Below are positions 22,204-32,936 of a stretch of DNA of 64,000 nucleotides, piece by piece; position 1 is the stretch's first letter, and every line of letters begins with the position of its first letter. The DNA lies in assembly GCF_000143535.2 (NCBI RefSeq), contig NC_037320.1, positions 2,108,001-2,172,000 of the forward strand, read 5' to 3'. Source of the DNA: Botrytis cinerea B05.10 (Eukaryota; Ascomycota; Leotiomycetes; Helotiales; Sclerotiniaceae). Both the position numbers and the translations under genes were made by a program. The notes beneath the pieces are model-generated. The model searched no databases. It was not told the origin of the DNA and was given only the letters and a program-made list of their open reading frames with translations.

Positions 22204-23418
22204 CTACAACTTGCTCTTTTGAGCCTTGCTCTCCTCTCTAGCCGAAGATCCAGGGGAGTTTGCAGCGCCACCAGTCTGCGAACCTGTATTAGCCTTGATA
22301 CTAGCCATACCCTGATCTAACATTTTTCCATCTCCACCGCTTGGACTGCCACTTACAGGCTTCATTAAAGCTCTTCCGTTGCTTAAGCAAACCTTTCCAC
22401 CTTCTACTTTAGTGATGAATCTAATTTCTTCCCATCCTTCCTTAATTTCTCCAGTTTTCCAGATCTCGATGATCAATTTATCGCCCGGTTTGACTGGCGA
22501 TGCGAATCGACATGAAAATTCTTTGATGTTTTTAGGATCACTACCACCAATAGCCTTCAAGAGCGCATGTGCAGTGAAGTTCCATGATGAAAGACCATGC
22601 ATGATGGGCCCTCCGAATCCCATCTTTTGCCCTGGTTCAGGTGTTGCGTGTAAAGGATTGTAATCACCGTTCAATCTGCCATTTGACATTCATTAGCCGG
22701 GCACTCCGGACGGAATTACGAGATAGAATCATACCTATACAACAATGCACTCTCCTTTGTAGTCTGGTGTTCCATAACAGCATCAGGTTTCTTTCCTTCA
22801 GGTGGGGGGAAGTTCTGAGTCGCTGGGCCCTTAGGTCCATTCCAATTACCCTGACCAACAAAGAATGCACTCCCAACAGCCCTGGTATACACTTCTCCAC
22901 TGTTCTTGTCCACAATATCCTGTTGTGTTTCAACAACCGTGCCGGATTTTCCTTTATCATACACGCCGATAACTTTAGAGCGTAATTCGAAGGTTTTGCC
23001 AGCGGATGTAGGTGGGAGTGGTTTGAGGAAAGTCATCGAGCGTCCACCATCAAGCACACGTCTGTAGTCAAACTTTGGCACACCGGGAATTGGGGTTGCG
23101 GAGGAGGCGGCATAGAAGTCAATTACTTCTTGGGTTGTACGTTTGAATGCTTGGGATATGTTAGCAGATTTGTAGAGTGAAAGGGGTAGGAGGCTTACGA
23201 AGAAGAACAGGATATGTTGGGAAGACGGCAAAGTTGGGATGCAATTCCTGGATCTTTGATTAAAATGCGCCATTTCCAATTGAGTATCAAATACATACGA
23301 ATAAGAAGTGTAGCTCATCATTCGTACACCCAATGCTGTTAGCAAAGAGCAAAACATCTCTCTTCAACCAAGAAACCTCCTCTGCGGGATATTCGAAACC
23401 AGCTCCTGGACCAGACAT
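22204..23418 (-). CDS. peroxisomal MaoC-type enoyl-CoA hydratase 2 (double hotdog)
   Basis: Four exons (23418-23299, 23247-23199, 23149-22735, 22675-22204), all phase-consistent, give 351 aa. The N-terminal hotdog starts SWLKRDVLLFANSIGC and includes PTYPVLLPFKRTTQEV and PKFDYRRVLDG. The C-terminal hotdog carries the hydratase-2 signature YRLNGDYNPLHATPEPGQK with catalytic Asp and His, then GPIMHGLSSW. The last three residues are SKL, a canonical PTS1 peroxisome signal. Family members hydrate trans-2-enoyl-CoA to (3R)-hydroxyacyl-CoA, the reaction of the hydratase domain of multifunctional protein Fox2. This stand-alone copy may assist beta-oxidation of unusual acyl-CoAs. The C-terminal tail before SKL is a Ser/Gly/Ala-rich linker. 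Confidence 0.93.
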
Positions 23419-24319
23419 CTTGATGATTATATGATATAATTTTGCTGTTGTTTTTCAAATTTGAAGTGATTCCTGAAAGTAGAGAATTGAATTGAATCGA
23501 ATTGAAAGAAAGATATGTGATAAGAAAGAAAGAGAGGATCACCATTGACCAAGAGCTTTGAGCTACCCCGGAATTCCATTCACAATCCCCACACTTCGGC
23601 CATTCTCACATGCCGAGGTATCTTCGGAGAAGTGGTAAGCAACAGCCCAGATCCAACTACTAGACCACTCGAGTAGATACATATTGTTATTAGGATCCAA
23701 ATTTTTACTCATAATGTTTCATATAAATCCAAAATAAAGTTCGAGACGAGTTGAAAAGGGAAGGAAAACATGGCATTGGACGCGTAGGCAGGGTCAAGAC
23801 ATAAGATAAAATGCACCTTCGGAGCAACTTTTGAACATCGAAGCATAAACAGTCATTGGATGAATGGTCTGTGGAGGATTTTTACTCATCAGATGTCGAA
23901 GTGATTTGGTGGAGTTCTAATATGTGAAATGATCACCATGAACAATTTTGGCACATGATACTACATCAAGATCTACTCAGGTTTACGTGATAGATTTATT
24001 CTATCTAAGCCTTATTAAAACCAACCATTTTTTTGTTAATATCGTCGTCGACATAAGAACTGTTCTCTTAGTATGAGCTTCAGACCTCTCAAACCTGTCT
24101 TATCTGCGCCAGTAAGCAAAACCACAAGCTCTAGAACCCAGGACATTTTCGGTCCATTCTCGCCCTGTAAATGTAACTCAATCCGAATAAAAGGCAATTA
24201 CGCCGAGGCATCGATCATTCCCGCAATTAAAAAGCAAAAGAATCATTAGTTACGCCTTATTTCGCCTTATCTCAATCCCAAAACAAAAGGATCCCAGTAG
24301 GTTTTGTGGTATCACCCAC
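23419..24319. other. intergenic region between MaoC and TFIIB genes
   Basis: Upstream sequence of the minus-strand MaoC gene followed by the 3' flank of TFIIB. No gene is supported. Confidence 0.5.
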
Positions 24320-25427
24320 TTAACTAACCGGTAGGAGCTCCATTTTGCCCTTGCCATCAGCAATCCACTCAGGTTCAATGAGTTTCTCTCGATCCGCATA
24401 CAAGTATTTGTATGCCGTACGAATAGTTCCATCACTCACGCCAGCTACTTGGGATATCTCCTTTGCAGACTTTGGCTTTCCGAGGAGAGCTGATGCCATG
24501 TAGATGCAAGCGGCTGCAACTGACAAAGGCGATCTACCAGCGAGATCACCGACAGTAGAAACCTTTTCAGCGAGGCCTTGGGATATCTTGACGAACTGTT
24601 GGCTCTTAAGGCCAAGTTGACTGCAGTAACGAGTACAGAGGTCTTTGGCATTGGTTGACGTGGTTGTCTGATAACCATCTGGGGCCGCAAGAGCTTGAAG
24701 GCAATGTTAATATATACCAGTATAAGATCTTCAGCTTATACAACTTACCACCAGTAGCATCAGCAGTCGCCTTCTTGGCCGAACTGTCTGAAGCAAAGAA
24801 TTTCTCAAGTGCTTTGAAAGTTCTACCAATATCCTTCTTCGAAACCTTCGTCAAAGCGTAGATTTCACGGAAGGTTCTGGGAACACCGCACTGACGGCAA
24901 GCGATGAAGATACAGCCAGCAATGATGGCTTCTTGGGATTTACCTTTGAAGGCTTTGGCGTCATCGACAAGTTTGAAAAGGTGCTTCGCAGTATCGGAAA
25001 CGTTCTTTGGAATGTTGACAGCATCACAGTGGGCACCGATTTCCTTGTAGGCTGCGAGTAAAGCCTTTGTTGATTTGTCTGTACCTTGTTTGCCTTGGGC
25101 GCGGTAAAGCTCACGACTGCGTACGCTGCTGTCGCCAAAAGCGATTGTAGTAGAGAGTTGAGAACCGTTCAAGAGGGGATTAGCAGCGTCACCAACACGA
25201 GATGGGTCGTCATTTCCCTGGTCATCATTGGAGAATGTACGCCATTCAGAGCGGGTATCGACAATTCGATCACCAATAACTACACCACATGTATCGCAGA
25301 CCAAATCTCCAGAGGAAAACTCTTCGACGAGATTAGGTGGAATCTCCTTGCAGTCCTTGCACATAACCGTTACGTTCAAATTCTGACTCCATTCTAAATT
25401 CTTGTCCAATGGCGGTTGAGCCATCAT
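24320..25427 (-). CDS. SUA7: transcription initiation factor IIB (TFIIB)
   Basis: Two exons, 25427-24749 and 24678-24320 (intron GTAAGT...CCCCAG), encode 345 aa. The zinc ribbon is C23-x2-C26 and C44-x2-C47 (MCKDCKE...LVCDTCG). The B-reader follows as DTRSEWRTFSNDD, then DPSRVGDAANPLL, nearly identical to other TFIIBs. Two cyclin folds follow: KEIGAHCDAVNIPKNV..GKSQEAIIAGCIFIACRQ and RYCSQLGLKSQQFVKI..GRSPLSVAAACIYMAS, ending in the helix-turn-helix VAGVSDGTIRTAYKYLY. TFIIB bridges TBP-DNA and RNA polymerase II at start sites. Start chosen at the first of two adjacent ATGs, as in the yeast protein. The frame stays open upstream without another ATG. Confidence 0.97.
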
Positions 25428-26522
25428 CTTTGGTTTGTAAGGTTTTGGGCGATAAATATTATCAAGCTTGTCGAAGACTGGACGTCTCTTTGGCTTGCGG
25501 CGAACTTGTGTTCTTTTCTTCGTGACAGCTAGACGGGTTCTGATATCCCCCGTAGGTTTATCGCAAAGGATTGTAGTTGAAAGCTTGATAAAAAGCGGAG
25601 AATGCAGTTTGGCGGTATTGTGGGGGAATTAGATTGAGTTAATAAATCAGGATGAGTACGATAACAGGGAAATTAGTCCCTTGATCTATGATTCAGACTC
25701 AGTTCTGCGGTCGATGAAGATTCGAGAAAGAGTGAATGTGTTTTGTATTGGGGGTCGATTCGTAGAATAGATAGAAAGTGGTTTGGTAAATATGATTGCG
25801 GCCGTAGTTGAAAGATTGATTTGCAAAAAAGAAACGACTGAGATGTAATTCGTTTATACAAAGTCTAGAAAGACTTTGTCAAGAACTCGACTATCTAAAT
25901 ATGCGACCGTCGTCGACTTGAGCTTCGAGTCGATTAAATTAAGTGCCGTAAGGTAGAAGAGAGTGGGTGGGAGAGTGCGCTTGCTGCTTTCGTCGATGAA
26001 TTTGAAGATTTTCGCAGAACAAATGACCAATAAAGGCGTCCGTGAATGATGTATCAAAATCGTTGTTGGGAAGTTGTCAAAATTATCGTCGTAAAGATGA
26101 CCCGCAACTTTGTGATTGTTCGAGAACGATAATGTCACAGTCTTCTGTTGATGTGCGAGCGAGCGGTGGTGGTTGTCGGAAAGGTTGTCGGTGAGGTAGA
26201 AGTAGGCAGAGAAGATTTCGTACAAAGACGAGGAATGCCAGCCGCATTCGAACTAAAAGTTCTAAATTTGTAATCTGATCACGTGAAAACAACTCACTCT
26301 TTTTTGGTGACAGCCTCGAGCCGCGCCTTCTTTTGGTTGCCTTACAGTATTAAGCTCGCTAATACGTCGCGCCGAAGCTCCAGGTCAGTTTGGAAGCTCT
26401 TAGATATTGAAACAACATTTGAAAGTCAATACATTTACTACTATTCCATCCCATCGCAGCCACTTTGAAACCCAACTTCATACGCTTTTCTCGAACCTTT
26501 CAATCACAACTTCAACTTTAAA
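25428..26522. promoter_or_regulatory. shared divergent promoter region SUA7 / RPT5
   Basis: About 1.1 kb separates the starts of two essential, divergently transcribed genes, so both promoters lie here. The minus-strand frame of TFIIB stays open to about 25640 with no ATG. Minus-strand frames at 25854-26292 have no motifs and I treat them as non-coding. No TATA box is obvious. Confidence 0.5.
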
Positions 26523-28077
26523 ATGTCTACATTAGAAGATCTCGATGATCTCGAGAGGGAGCAAAAGGAAGAGAAGAAGGACGATGGCGACAAGGACAAG
26601 AAGCCAACCCAAACTAATGATGCCGATGCTGAAATGAAAGATGCTGAATCTGAAAAGGAAGAGGACCCTATAGATGAGGAGATCTATAGCTTAGGCACAC
26701 AAGATATTCTCACGAGGAAACGACTTTTAGAGAATGATTCTCGAATCATGAAGAGCGAGTTTCAACGTTTATCACATGAGAAGGCTGCAATGGGCGAGAA
26801 GATCAAGGACAACCTTGAAAAGATCGAAAATAACAGGTAGGTACAGCTATGATAATCGGCAGATTGCTGTCACAGCTTAGCCAGTTCACTGACATTGTGC
26901 AGACAACTACCATACCTTGTTGGAAACGTTGTTGAGTTACTCGATCTCGACCCAACAGCTGAGTCTGCTGAAGAAGGCGCAAATATCGATCTCGATGCTA
27001 CCAGAGTCGGAAAATCTGCAGTTATTAAAACCTCTACTCGACAAACCATATTCCTTCCATTAATTGGTCTGGTTGACCCAGATGAGTTGAAGCCAGGTGA
27101 TTTGATTGGTGTCAACAAGGATTCATATCTCGTACTCGATACATTACCTGCGGAATATGATAGCAGAGTCAAGGCAATGGAAGTCGACGAGAAACCTACG
27201 GAAAAATACACAGATGTGGGAGGGTTGGACAAACAGATTGAGGAATTGGTTGAAGCAATTGTATGGCCAATGAAGGAGGCCGATCGTTTCAAGAAGATTG
27301 GTATCAAGGCGCCCAAAGGTTTGTTTCATATATTGTCTGCGTACAACCAGACGTGCTGACATTTTCAGGTGCTCTTATGTATGGTCCTCCTGGTACTGGA
27401 AAAACACTCCTCGCGAGAGCTTGCGCCGCGCAAACAGATGCAACCTTCCTCAAACTCGCTGGCCCTCAACTCGTACAAATGTTCATTGGTGACGGTGCCA
27501 AGTTAGTACGAGATTGTTTTGCATTAGCTAAGGAAAAGGCACCAGCAATCATCTTCATCGACGAACTGGATGCTGTTGGTACAAAACGTTTCGATAGTGA
27601 GAAGAGCGGAGACCGTGAAGTGCAAAGAACTATGTTGGAGCTACTAAATCAACTTGATGGATTTGCCTCGGATGATCGTATTAAGGTGTTGGCAGCAACC
27701 AACAGAGTTGATGTTCTTGATCCTGCTTTACTTCGTTCTGGTCGTCTCGATAGAAAGATTGAGTTCCCTCTACCAAACGAAGAAGCTCGTGCCCAAATTT
27801 TGAAGATTCACAGCCGTAAAATGACTGTTGATGATGCCGTCAACTGGCCCGAATTGGCACGAAGTACAGATGAGTTTGGTGGGGCCCAGTTGAAGGCGGT
27901 ATGTGTGGAAGCTGGTATGATTGCACTTAGAATGGGAAAGAACAAGATCAGCCACGAACATTATGTCGATGCCATTGCGGAGGTCCAAGCTAAGAAGAAG
28001 GGTATGTTTTCAATGACTCTATTCCACTTTTACTACAATACTAACTCATTGCAGACACTGTCAATTTCTACGCATAG
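26523..28077 (+). CDS. RPT5: 26S proteasome regulatory AAA-ATPase subunit 6A (Rpt5)
   Basis: Four exons: 26523-26836, 26903-27318, 27369-28001, 28055-28077; 461 aa. An acidic/lysine-rich N-tail precedes the coiled coil ([20 protein letters not shown]) and the OB fold. The AAA domain has Walker A GPPGTGKT, Walker [12 protein letters not shown], sensor AATNRVD and arginine fingers in [13 protein letters not shown]. The final exon is only 23 nt and encodes the C-terminal NFYA, the HbYX-type tail (yeast Rpt5 ends FYA) that docks into the 20S alpha ring to open the gate. The presence of this tail confirms the last tiny exon. It acts in the base of the 19S regulator to unfold ubiquitinated substrates. 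Confidence 0.97.
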
Positions 28078-28935
28078 TGTGACTCTTTGGCGGCGTTTGG
28101 CATAGCTTGCACGGCAAGACTTGTAATCATAGACAAATCATGATATTTTAAATATGACCAAACGAATCTCCAGGAGACATCGAGTATTGCCTCGTGATTG
28201 ATGAGAGCCGATAGTAATATATTAATGAAGAAGGTCAACCATGTATCTTCCAGCACATAGTAAAATGAATGATCCTCGCCCATCTTTGATATGTGTGAAA
28301 ATGTAAATTCCAGCATATCTTCTATCTAAATAGACACCCTACATTGGAGCGGATTCCAAGTAGGTCTTTGCTCTGAATATAACACCGGATGTGCACAAGT
28401 GTGAGGGAGAAAGACCCAAACCACACCGGAACGCTGCATGTGCTATTTGAAGAAGTTCGCGAATGTTGACAGTTAGATCCTTCTTATCCAGCATCCAGAG
28501 AAGCACCAACTTCATTCTGGAATCTGGATTCATGCACTTCAATTGCTGTCTTCATTTCTAGACTAGTTCAGTGGTAACGGCATCGAAAATTAACGATTTC
28601 ATTACAAGTTAACATTTTTTTTTAGAAATAATCTACACACTTTCCGTCTCCCAAAGCCTCAAAATCACAGAAGTCTCATACGCTACTTTTCGAACTGAAC
28701 CTTGACTGATTGGGATAGTTCTTCTTTCTTCAAAAGTTCCTCCCACATGAGACTCAAGACTCAGCTCACCGCAGACAATGACTGATTGGGATAGTTCTTC
28801 TTTCTTCAAAAGTTCCTCCCACATGAGACTCAAGACTCAGCTCACCGCAGACAATGACTGCTCAGATGTGTTGATGGCGTTTAGACAGTTATGATTCATG
28901 CTCCTCGTCATCCTGAAGTGCATAGCCTGGTAGAT
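28078..28935. other. 3' intergenic region with a tandem duplication
   Basis: Lies between convergent genes. A minus-strand ATG frame at 28530-28339 (MNPDSRMKLVLLWML..) is mildly protein-like, but no family or splice partner is evident. The main feature is the 76-bp direct duplication listed separately. Confidence 0.4.
28703..28860. repeat. 76-bp perfect tandem duplication
   Basis: The 76-bp unit starting TGACTGATTGGGATAG at 28703 is repeated at 28779 with no visible mismatch; six bases of a third copy (TGACTG) begin at 28855. Perfect identity implies a recent event or an assembly artefact. Confidence 0.9.
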
Positions 28936-29810
28936 TCAAATGGCTTTTTCATCGTCAGTCTTATCGTCAACATAATAACGGCTCGGGTGTTCTATCCCAA
29001 AATACGTAGGCACAGAGACACGACAAGTCTCTGTTCCATCACAAGAGACTCGTAAAGCCTCTGCCATAAGATTTAAAATCTTTCTTGGAACTTTGTTTTT
29101 CTGTTCGTCAGTCCAATGACAATAATTGGAGCGCGATACCATGTAGCTCCCCAAGAGACTATACACATTGTTGTCATCTTCAACCACAGTTCCACATGCG
29201 ATGTTCAATGCAGTGACCATTCCGTCAACGTCAAATACAGATCCATATCCCCCACGGCTGAGAGAACGGTATATGCGAGCAATGGCGATATTTTGGACCC
29301 GCGGAATCAAGAGGTAGTGAGCCAAAAACCAAATGTGTGTCAGTGTAGGAATATTTAGATGTTCGACGTTTGTTTTATCGGATACTGGGATAAAGATTGA
29401 GCCGGTATTCATGTATTGAACAATATGACGAAATATCTTGGGGCAGATATTTGGAAGTTCGATGACCTGACTATCTTCTCTTGGAAATTCCAAAGATGTA
29501 CGGACTAGATGATTGTCAGCTCCAAATTCAAAGTGATCTCGTGAAAATGAAGGAACTTACAATAGGGTGAGTGGTAGGCAAGACGAATTTTGGAGACATT
29601 GAAGTGCTGGAGGTTTGGTTCGGTGCCGACTTTGATGCGAATGAACTCGTCTTCTCTACATTGCACAGTGGTCAGCACTAGTGTTGTTTAAAAAAAAGCA
29701 TATCTGGCACACAAACTGATGCTACAAAATGTGTAGGTATATTTTCTGGCCACTTACGAGTAATCGAGAATAGGTCTCTTAGGCCAATGTTTCTTAGAAG
29801 GTGTAGTCAT
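28936..29810 (-). CDS. BTB/POZ-domain protein
   Basis: Three exons (29810-29758, 29655-29561, 29504-28936) encode 238 aa. A short basic leader (MTTPSKKHWPKRPILDYS) precedes the BTB fold. EDEFIRIKVGTEPNLQHFNV and RLAYHSPYFRTSLEF correspond to the family pattern in which the protein's own surface is described as V.VG....F.VHK..L...S.YF...L. The fold continues with VIELPNICPKIFRHIVQYMN, and IWFLAHYLLIPRVQNIA fits the end of the fold. Fungi carry many such short BTB proteins, possible adaptors for Cul3-type ligases or nuclear factors; function is unknown. Splice sites are GTAAGT/TAG at both introns and all phases agree. Confidence 0.85.
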
Positions 29811-30023
29811 GTTTGCATGATAATCTGTGCATGTAGTTGAGTACTGAATATGCAGGTGAAAAGTAGCGGGTGGCCAGAAGAATTTATGTCTTCGATGCAG
29901 TTGGCAAAGAGAGAAATTGGTTTGTATGGTCCAATTGGGTTCGACTTTTCGCTGCAGAGCTTGCTCTCTTAATATTTTATTGAGATTATTAATCTCTTTG
30001 AGATCATCGATTCACTCATATCA
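29811..30023. other. promoter side of the BTB gene
   Basis: Short A/T-rich upstream region; no gene. Confidence 0.4.
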
Positions 30024-30948
30024 TTAAGTGAATTTGCTTTCTTGAGGATATTGATCTTTAAGCCGCTGTGGGCGTTGGATTGTAGAAACTAGCCACCAGT
30101 CAATCATGGTACAATATCTTTGAGCGGGCTCATAATCAAGACAAAGTAGAGATTCATGAAGAGATATATCAAGAACGTGGTGTCCATATGTTATGATGCC
30201 CTTGTATGAGCATTCTTCTGATGAACACCCGCTCACAGAAGGTAGAACGAGAAGCCCTGCATCCTCGCCAACCTGGCGTTAATCAATGATGAATCTTCCC
30301 TCTACCTCCACCAATTAGGAACCTAAAATTCCGATGTTGACTTCTAGTTTAGAGAGATAATACCCGAATTGGCATTCTCTTTGATAAATCTATGTTGAAA
30401 TCAAAGGGCTCGTCCAACCCGTCCTCGGCATTTCCGCCATCAATCTCATTAGCCACAAGAAAGCATCCAAATGTAATATTTGCGAGCCCATTGTGCTTCT
30501 AGAAGCTAACCAAGTGAGTAAAAATCTTGTAAATGGTTTGCACGAAAGATTGTTGTGTTTGTCCTTGGAAGGACGTTGTCGAGCGATATAGTTGAAGAAT
30601 TATGAGGGGACGCCGATCTCGACTTTGGTTTTTGAACGGAAATTGAAATTCAGATATACACCGAAAGAATGCTAGTATTCAAATAGCTCGTGTTCACTGT
30701 TTCTAGGCTCTGGTAATTGGCCAATAATATTCACCCCAAGAAGATGATTTGCTTGTATTTCATCACTAGCCCGAAGCTCAATCCTCATGAGGAGTTCACT
30801 CCGTGTGGAATGCTCAATCTGTTCAAGAGAAGGGATCGAAATGTCATCTATAAACTTTATCCTAAATGACAATGCTTCCCTTTAGATGTCGCAAACATTG
30901 CACAACCAGAACCACCTGATACCCAGCCTCGGCTTCCTCTGCAATTGA
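30024..30948 (-). pseudogene. probable broken gene downstream of the deacetylase
   Basis: The minus strand shows consecutive protein-like stretches that do not form one frame. They run from IAEEAEAGYQVVLVVQCLRH (about 30945), to FRIKFIDDISIPSLEQIEHS in another frame, then QFPFKNQSRDRRPLIILQLY (third frame). That third frame runs into one in-frame TAG and continues as GLANITFGCFLVANEIDGGN to MPIR. A clean intron (CGG|GTATTA, CGCCAG|GTTGGC) then leads to VGEDAGLLVLPSVSG and the end QESKFT-stop at 30024. Frame changes occur with no room for introns. I read this as a gene inactivated by two frameshifts and a stop. The protein family is not recognised. Sequencing error or unusual splicing are alternatives. 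Confidence 0.45.
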
Positions 30949-30949
30949 C

Positions 30950-32218
30950 TTACTTCCTTAGGACTTCTCCAGCTGCTGCTGGCATAATTGCACCTGGCTC
31001 GGGTTTGTTTTTGCTTTTGAAGTCATCCGACATCTGTTCAAATGTGACCCATTCGACTCCTTCGTGCTTGTTGATATGGTCAATGATTCTGTGTTTTGTT
31101 AGTAGGCTTCCGGAACCATGATATACGATAAGTTGACGAGATTAAGATGCTCGAAAATGGCACGATTCCTAGATGTCATAAAGAGAGGCCATTACATACC
31201 TTTGTTGCATCTTTAATGCATGCGGTCTTCCTGAGACATCGGGATGAATAGTCATAGGAAACACGAATTCATCATAATTCTCGTAAAAATAGTCAAAGTG
31301 ATCTAGCCACATCTGTTCCACTACTTTCGGGTCCACCCATCCGTGGCTATTTGGTGATTTCTTGATGAACATCATAGGAGGTAGGTCATCGATGTACCAT
31401 GAAGCTGGAATTTCAACCATACCAGACGGTACACCTTTGACAAGTGGTTTCATCCACTCTTCTGCCTTCTTACTATAATCAATCTTTGTCCAAGTATCTC
31501 CGAGTCTCAACCAATACATTTGACAATCATCATGGCTCATACTATGATCATACTCTATTCCATAGCTCAATAGAAGTTCGGCTCCTTCTTTACTTGTTTC
31601 CCACCAAGGAGCCACGCTTCCCCTTGGTGGTTTGCCACAAAAATCTGTCAACAATCTATATGTTTTATCAAGAACGTCTCGTTGCTGTTCAAGTGTCATA
31701 TCAACAGGGTTTTCGTGGGAGTAACCATGAAGGCCAATCTCATGCCCCGCATCACGAACCATTGCACATTCCTCAGGGAAGGTCTCGAGGGAATGACCTG
31801 GTATAAACCAGGTCGCCTTCATGTTGTTTTTCTCAAAGAGTTTGAGAAGACGACGAACACCGAGTGTACCAGCGAACAGTCCTGGTTATTGTAAGTTTAA
31901 TGATGGTCCAAAGGTTTAAAGAAGAATGAAAACGAGACGTTCACTTGAAAATCAGAGCTTTTGTGCAACATCTGAATGCTCTATCCTTGGAGTGAAGAGT
32001 CATATATTAGGAGCCTGATGCCGAGAAGAGGAATGTAGCATTGTTATTGATTTGAGTAACAGACCTCTACTAATGTCTGATGTCGAGTCTTCGCCACCAT
32101 ATGAACCTAACCATCCGGCTACGGCATCAATATCGACTCCATAGCCGCAGAGCACGCGTTTCTTGACTGTCTTATTCATCTCTGTGTTTGAGGAGGGAGG
32201 AGAAGGAGAAGAAGACAT
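30950..32218 (-). CDS. polysaccharide deacetylase (NodB/CE4 fold, PgdA-like)
   Basis: Exons 32218-32065, 31881-31200 and 31088-30950 encode 324 aa. The NodB domain begins [20 protein letters not shown], with the metal/base aspartate in VDID. The metal histidines are in [10 protein letters not shown] (H-x3-H), and [15 protein letters not shown] holds the late catalytic histidine. [12 protein letters not shown] takes the place of the usual arginine motif. No signal peptide is seen. This matches the cytosolic PgdA/allantoinase-like branch (Helicobacter PgdA relatives) rather than secreted chitin deacetylases. It likely hydrolyses an N-acetyl or amide bond; substrate unknown. The first two introns follow GTCTGT..CCAG and GTATGT..CACAG with matching phase. 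Confidence 0.88.
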
Positions 32219-32936
32219 AATAGAGCTCGGGAAAGTATATAGTAGTGTGAGTAGTAAAGATACACAAGCTACGAGAGTTGCACTGCCTGCTGCTTTGCAC
32301 TTCGTTGTTTATTAGCTAGTACCTTGACCACGGTAGAAGTCACTCTAGCATTCTGAAGTGTGGGGAAAGCTTCAATTGCCGCCTTCATTGGGAACATTCT
32401 GATAAGAGCTTCAACGTTTCGATTAATAAGAGGAATTGATTGCTAGGTACTTTATCCGAAAAGAGGAGGGAAAAATCCGAAAGCGTCCATTGATATCAAG
32501 TCACATGATCTTATGTTCCCGCGAGACAACTCCATTGAGAAAATACCCCTGTTAAATGCATGTGATTGTTTGGGTGCACTAAGTGGGCTTATGGACACCA
32601 GTAGGTACCGTATTCTAATTTTGAACAAGAAGGTAGGATCGCATCAAGGTACGAGCCAAAAGAAGATAGGACCAGCTTGCGTTAATAACATTACCAAAGA
32701 TTCCTTGATCTGATCTCATAGTCAAGCACCAGTACCTACGTATTTGAAGTCAATGTTTCGTTTGCATTGATTGCCCATTTTGAAGCTTTAGAATCACAAT
32801 AGGCGCAACCCCAACAACTTGACTCTATCTACAAAGCTTACGACGTTGACGAAGAAACGGCATTTGTTAACGGGCGTTGCAGGGACTGACGCCCTGCGGT
32901 GCAGTTGTATCTTTGAGGCAAATGAAAGTCGAATGA
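32219..32936. promoter_or_regulatory. divergent promoter region (deacetylase / VPS9 protein)
   Basis: 718 bp between the ATGs of two divergent genes. It contains a short plus-strand frame (32513-32713) without a motif. No individual factor site can be assigned. Confidence 0.4.

Noticed and set aside
28570..28640. GTTCAGTGGTAAC resembling a tRNA D arm
   Set aside because: No matching T arm, acceptor stem or anticodon arm can be built around it.
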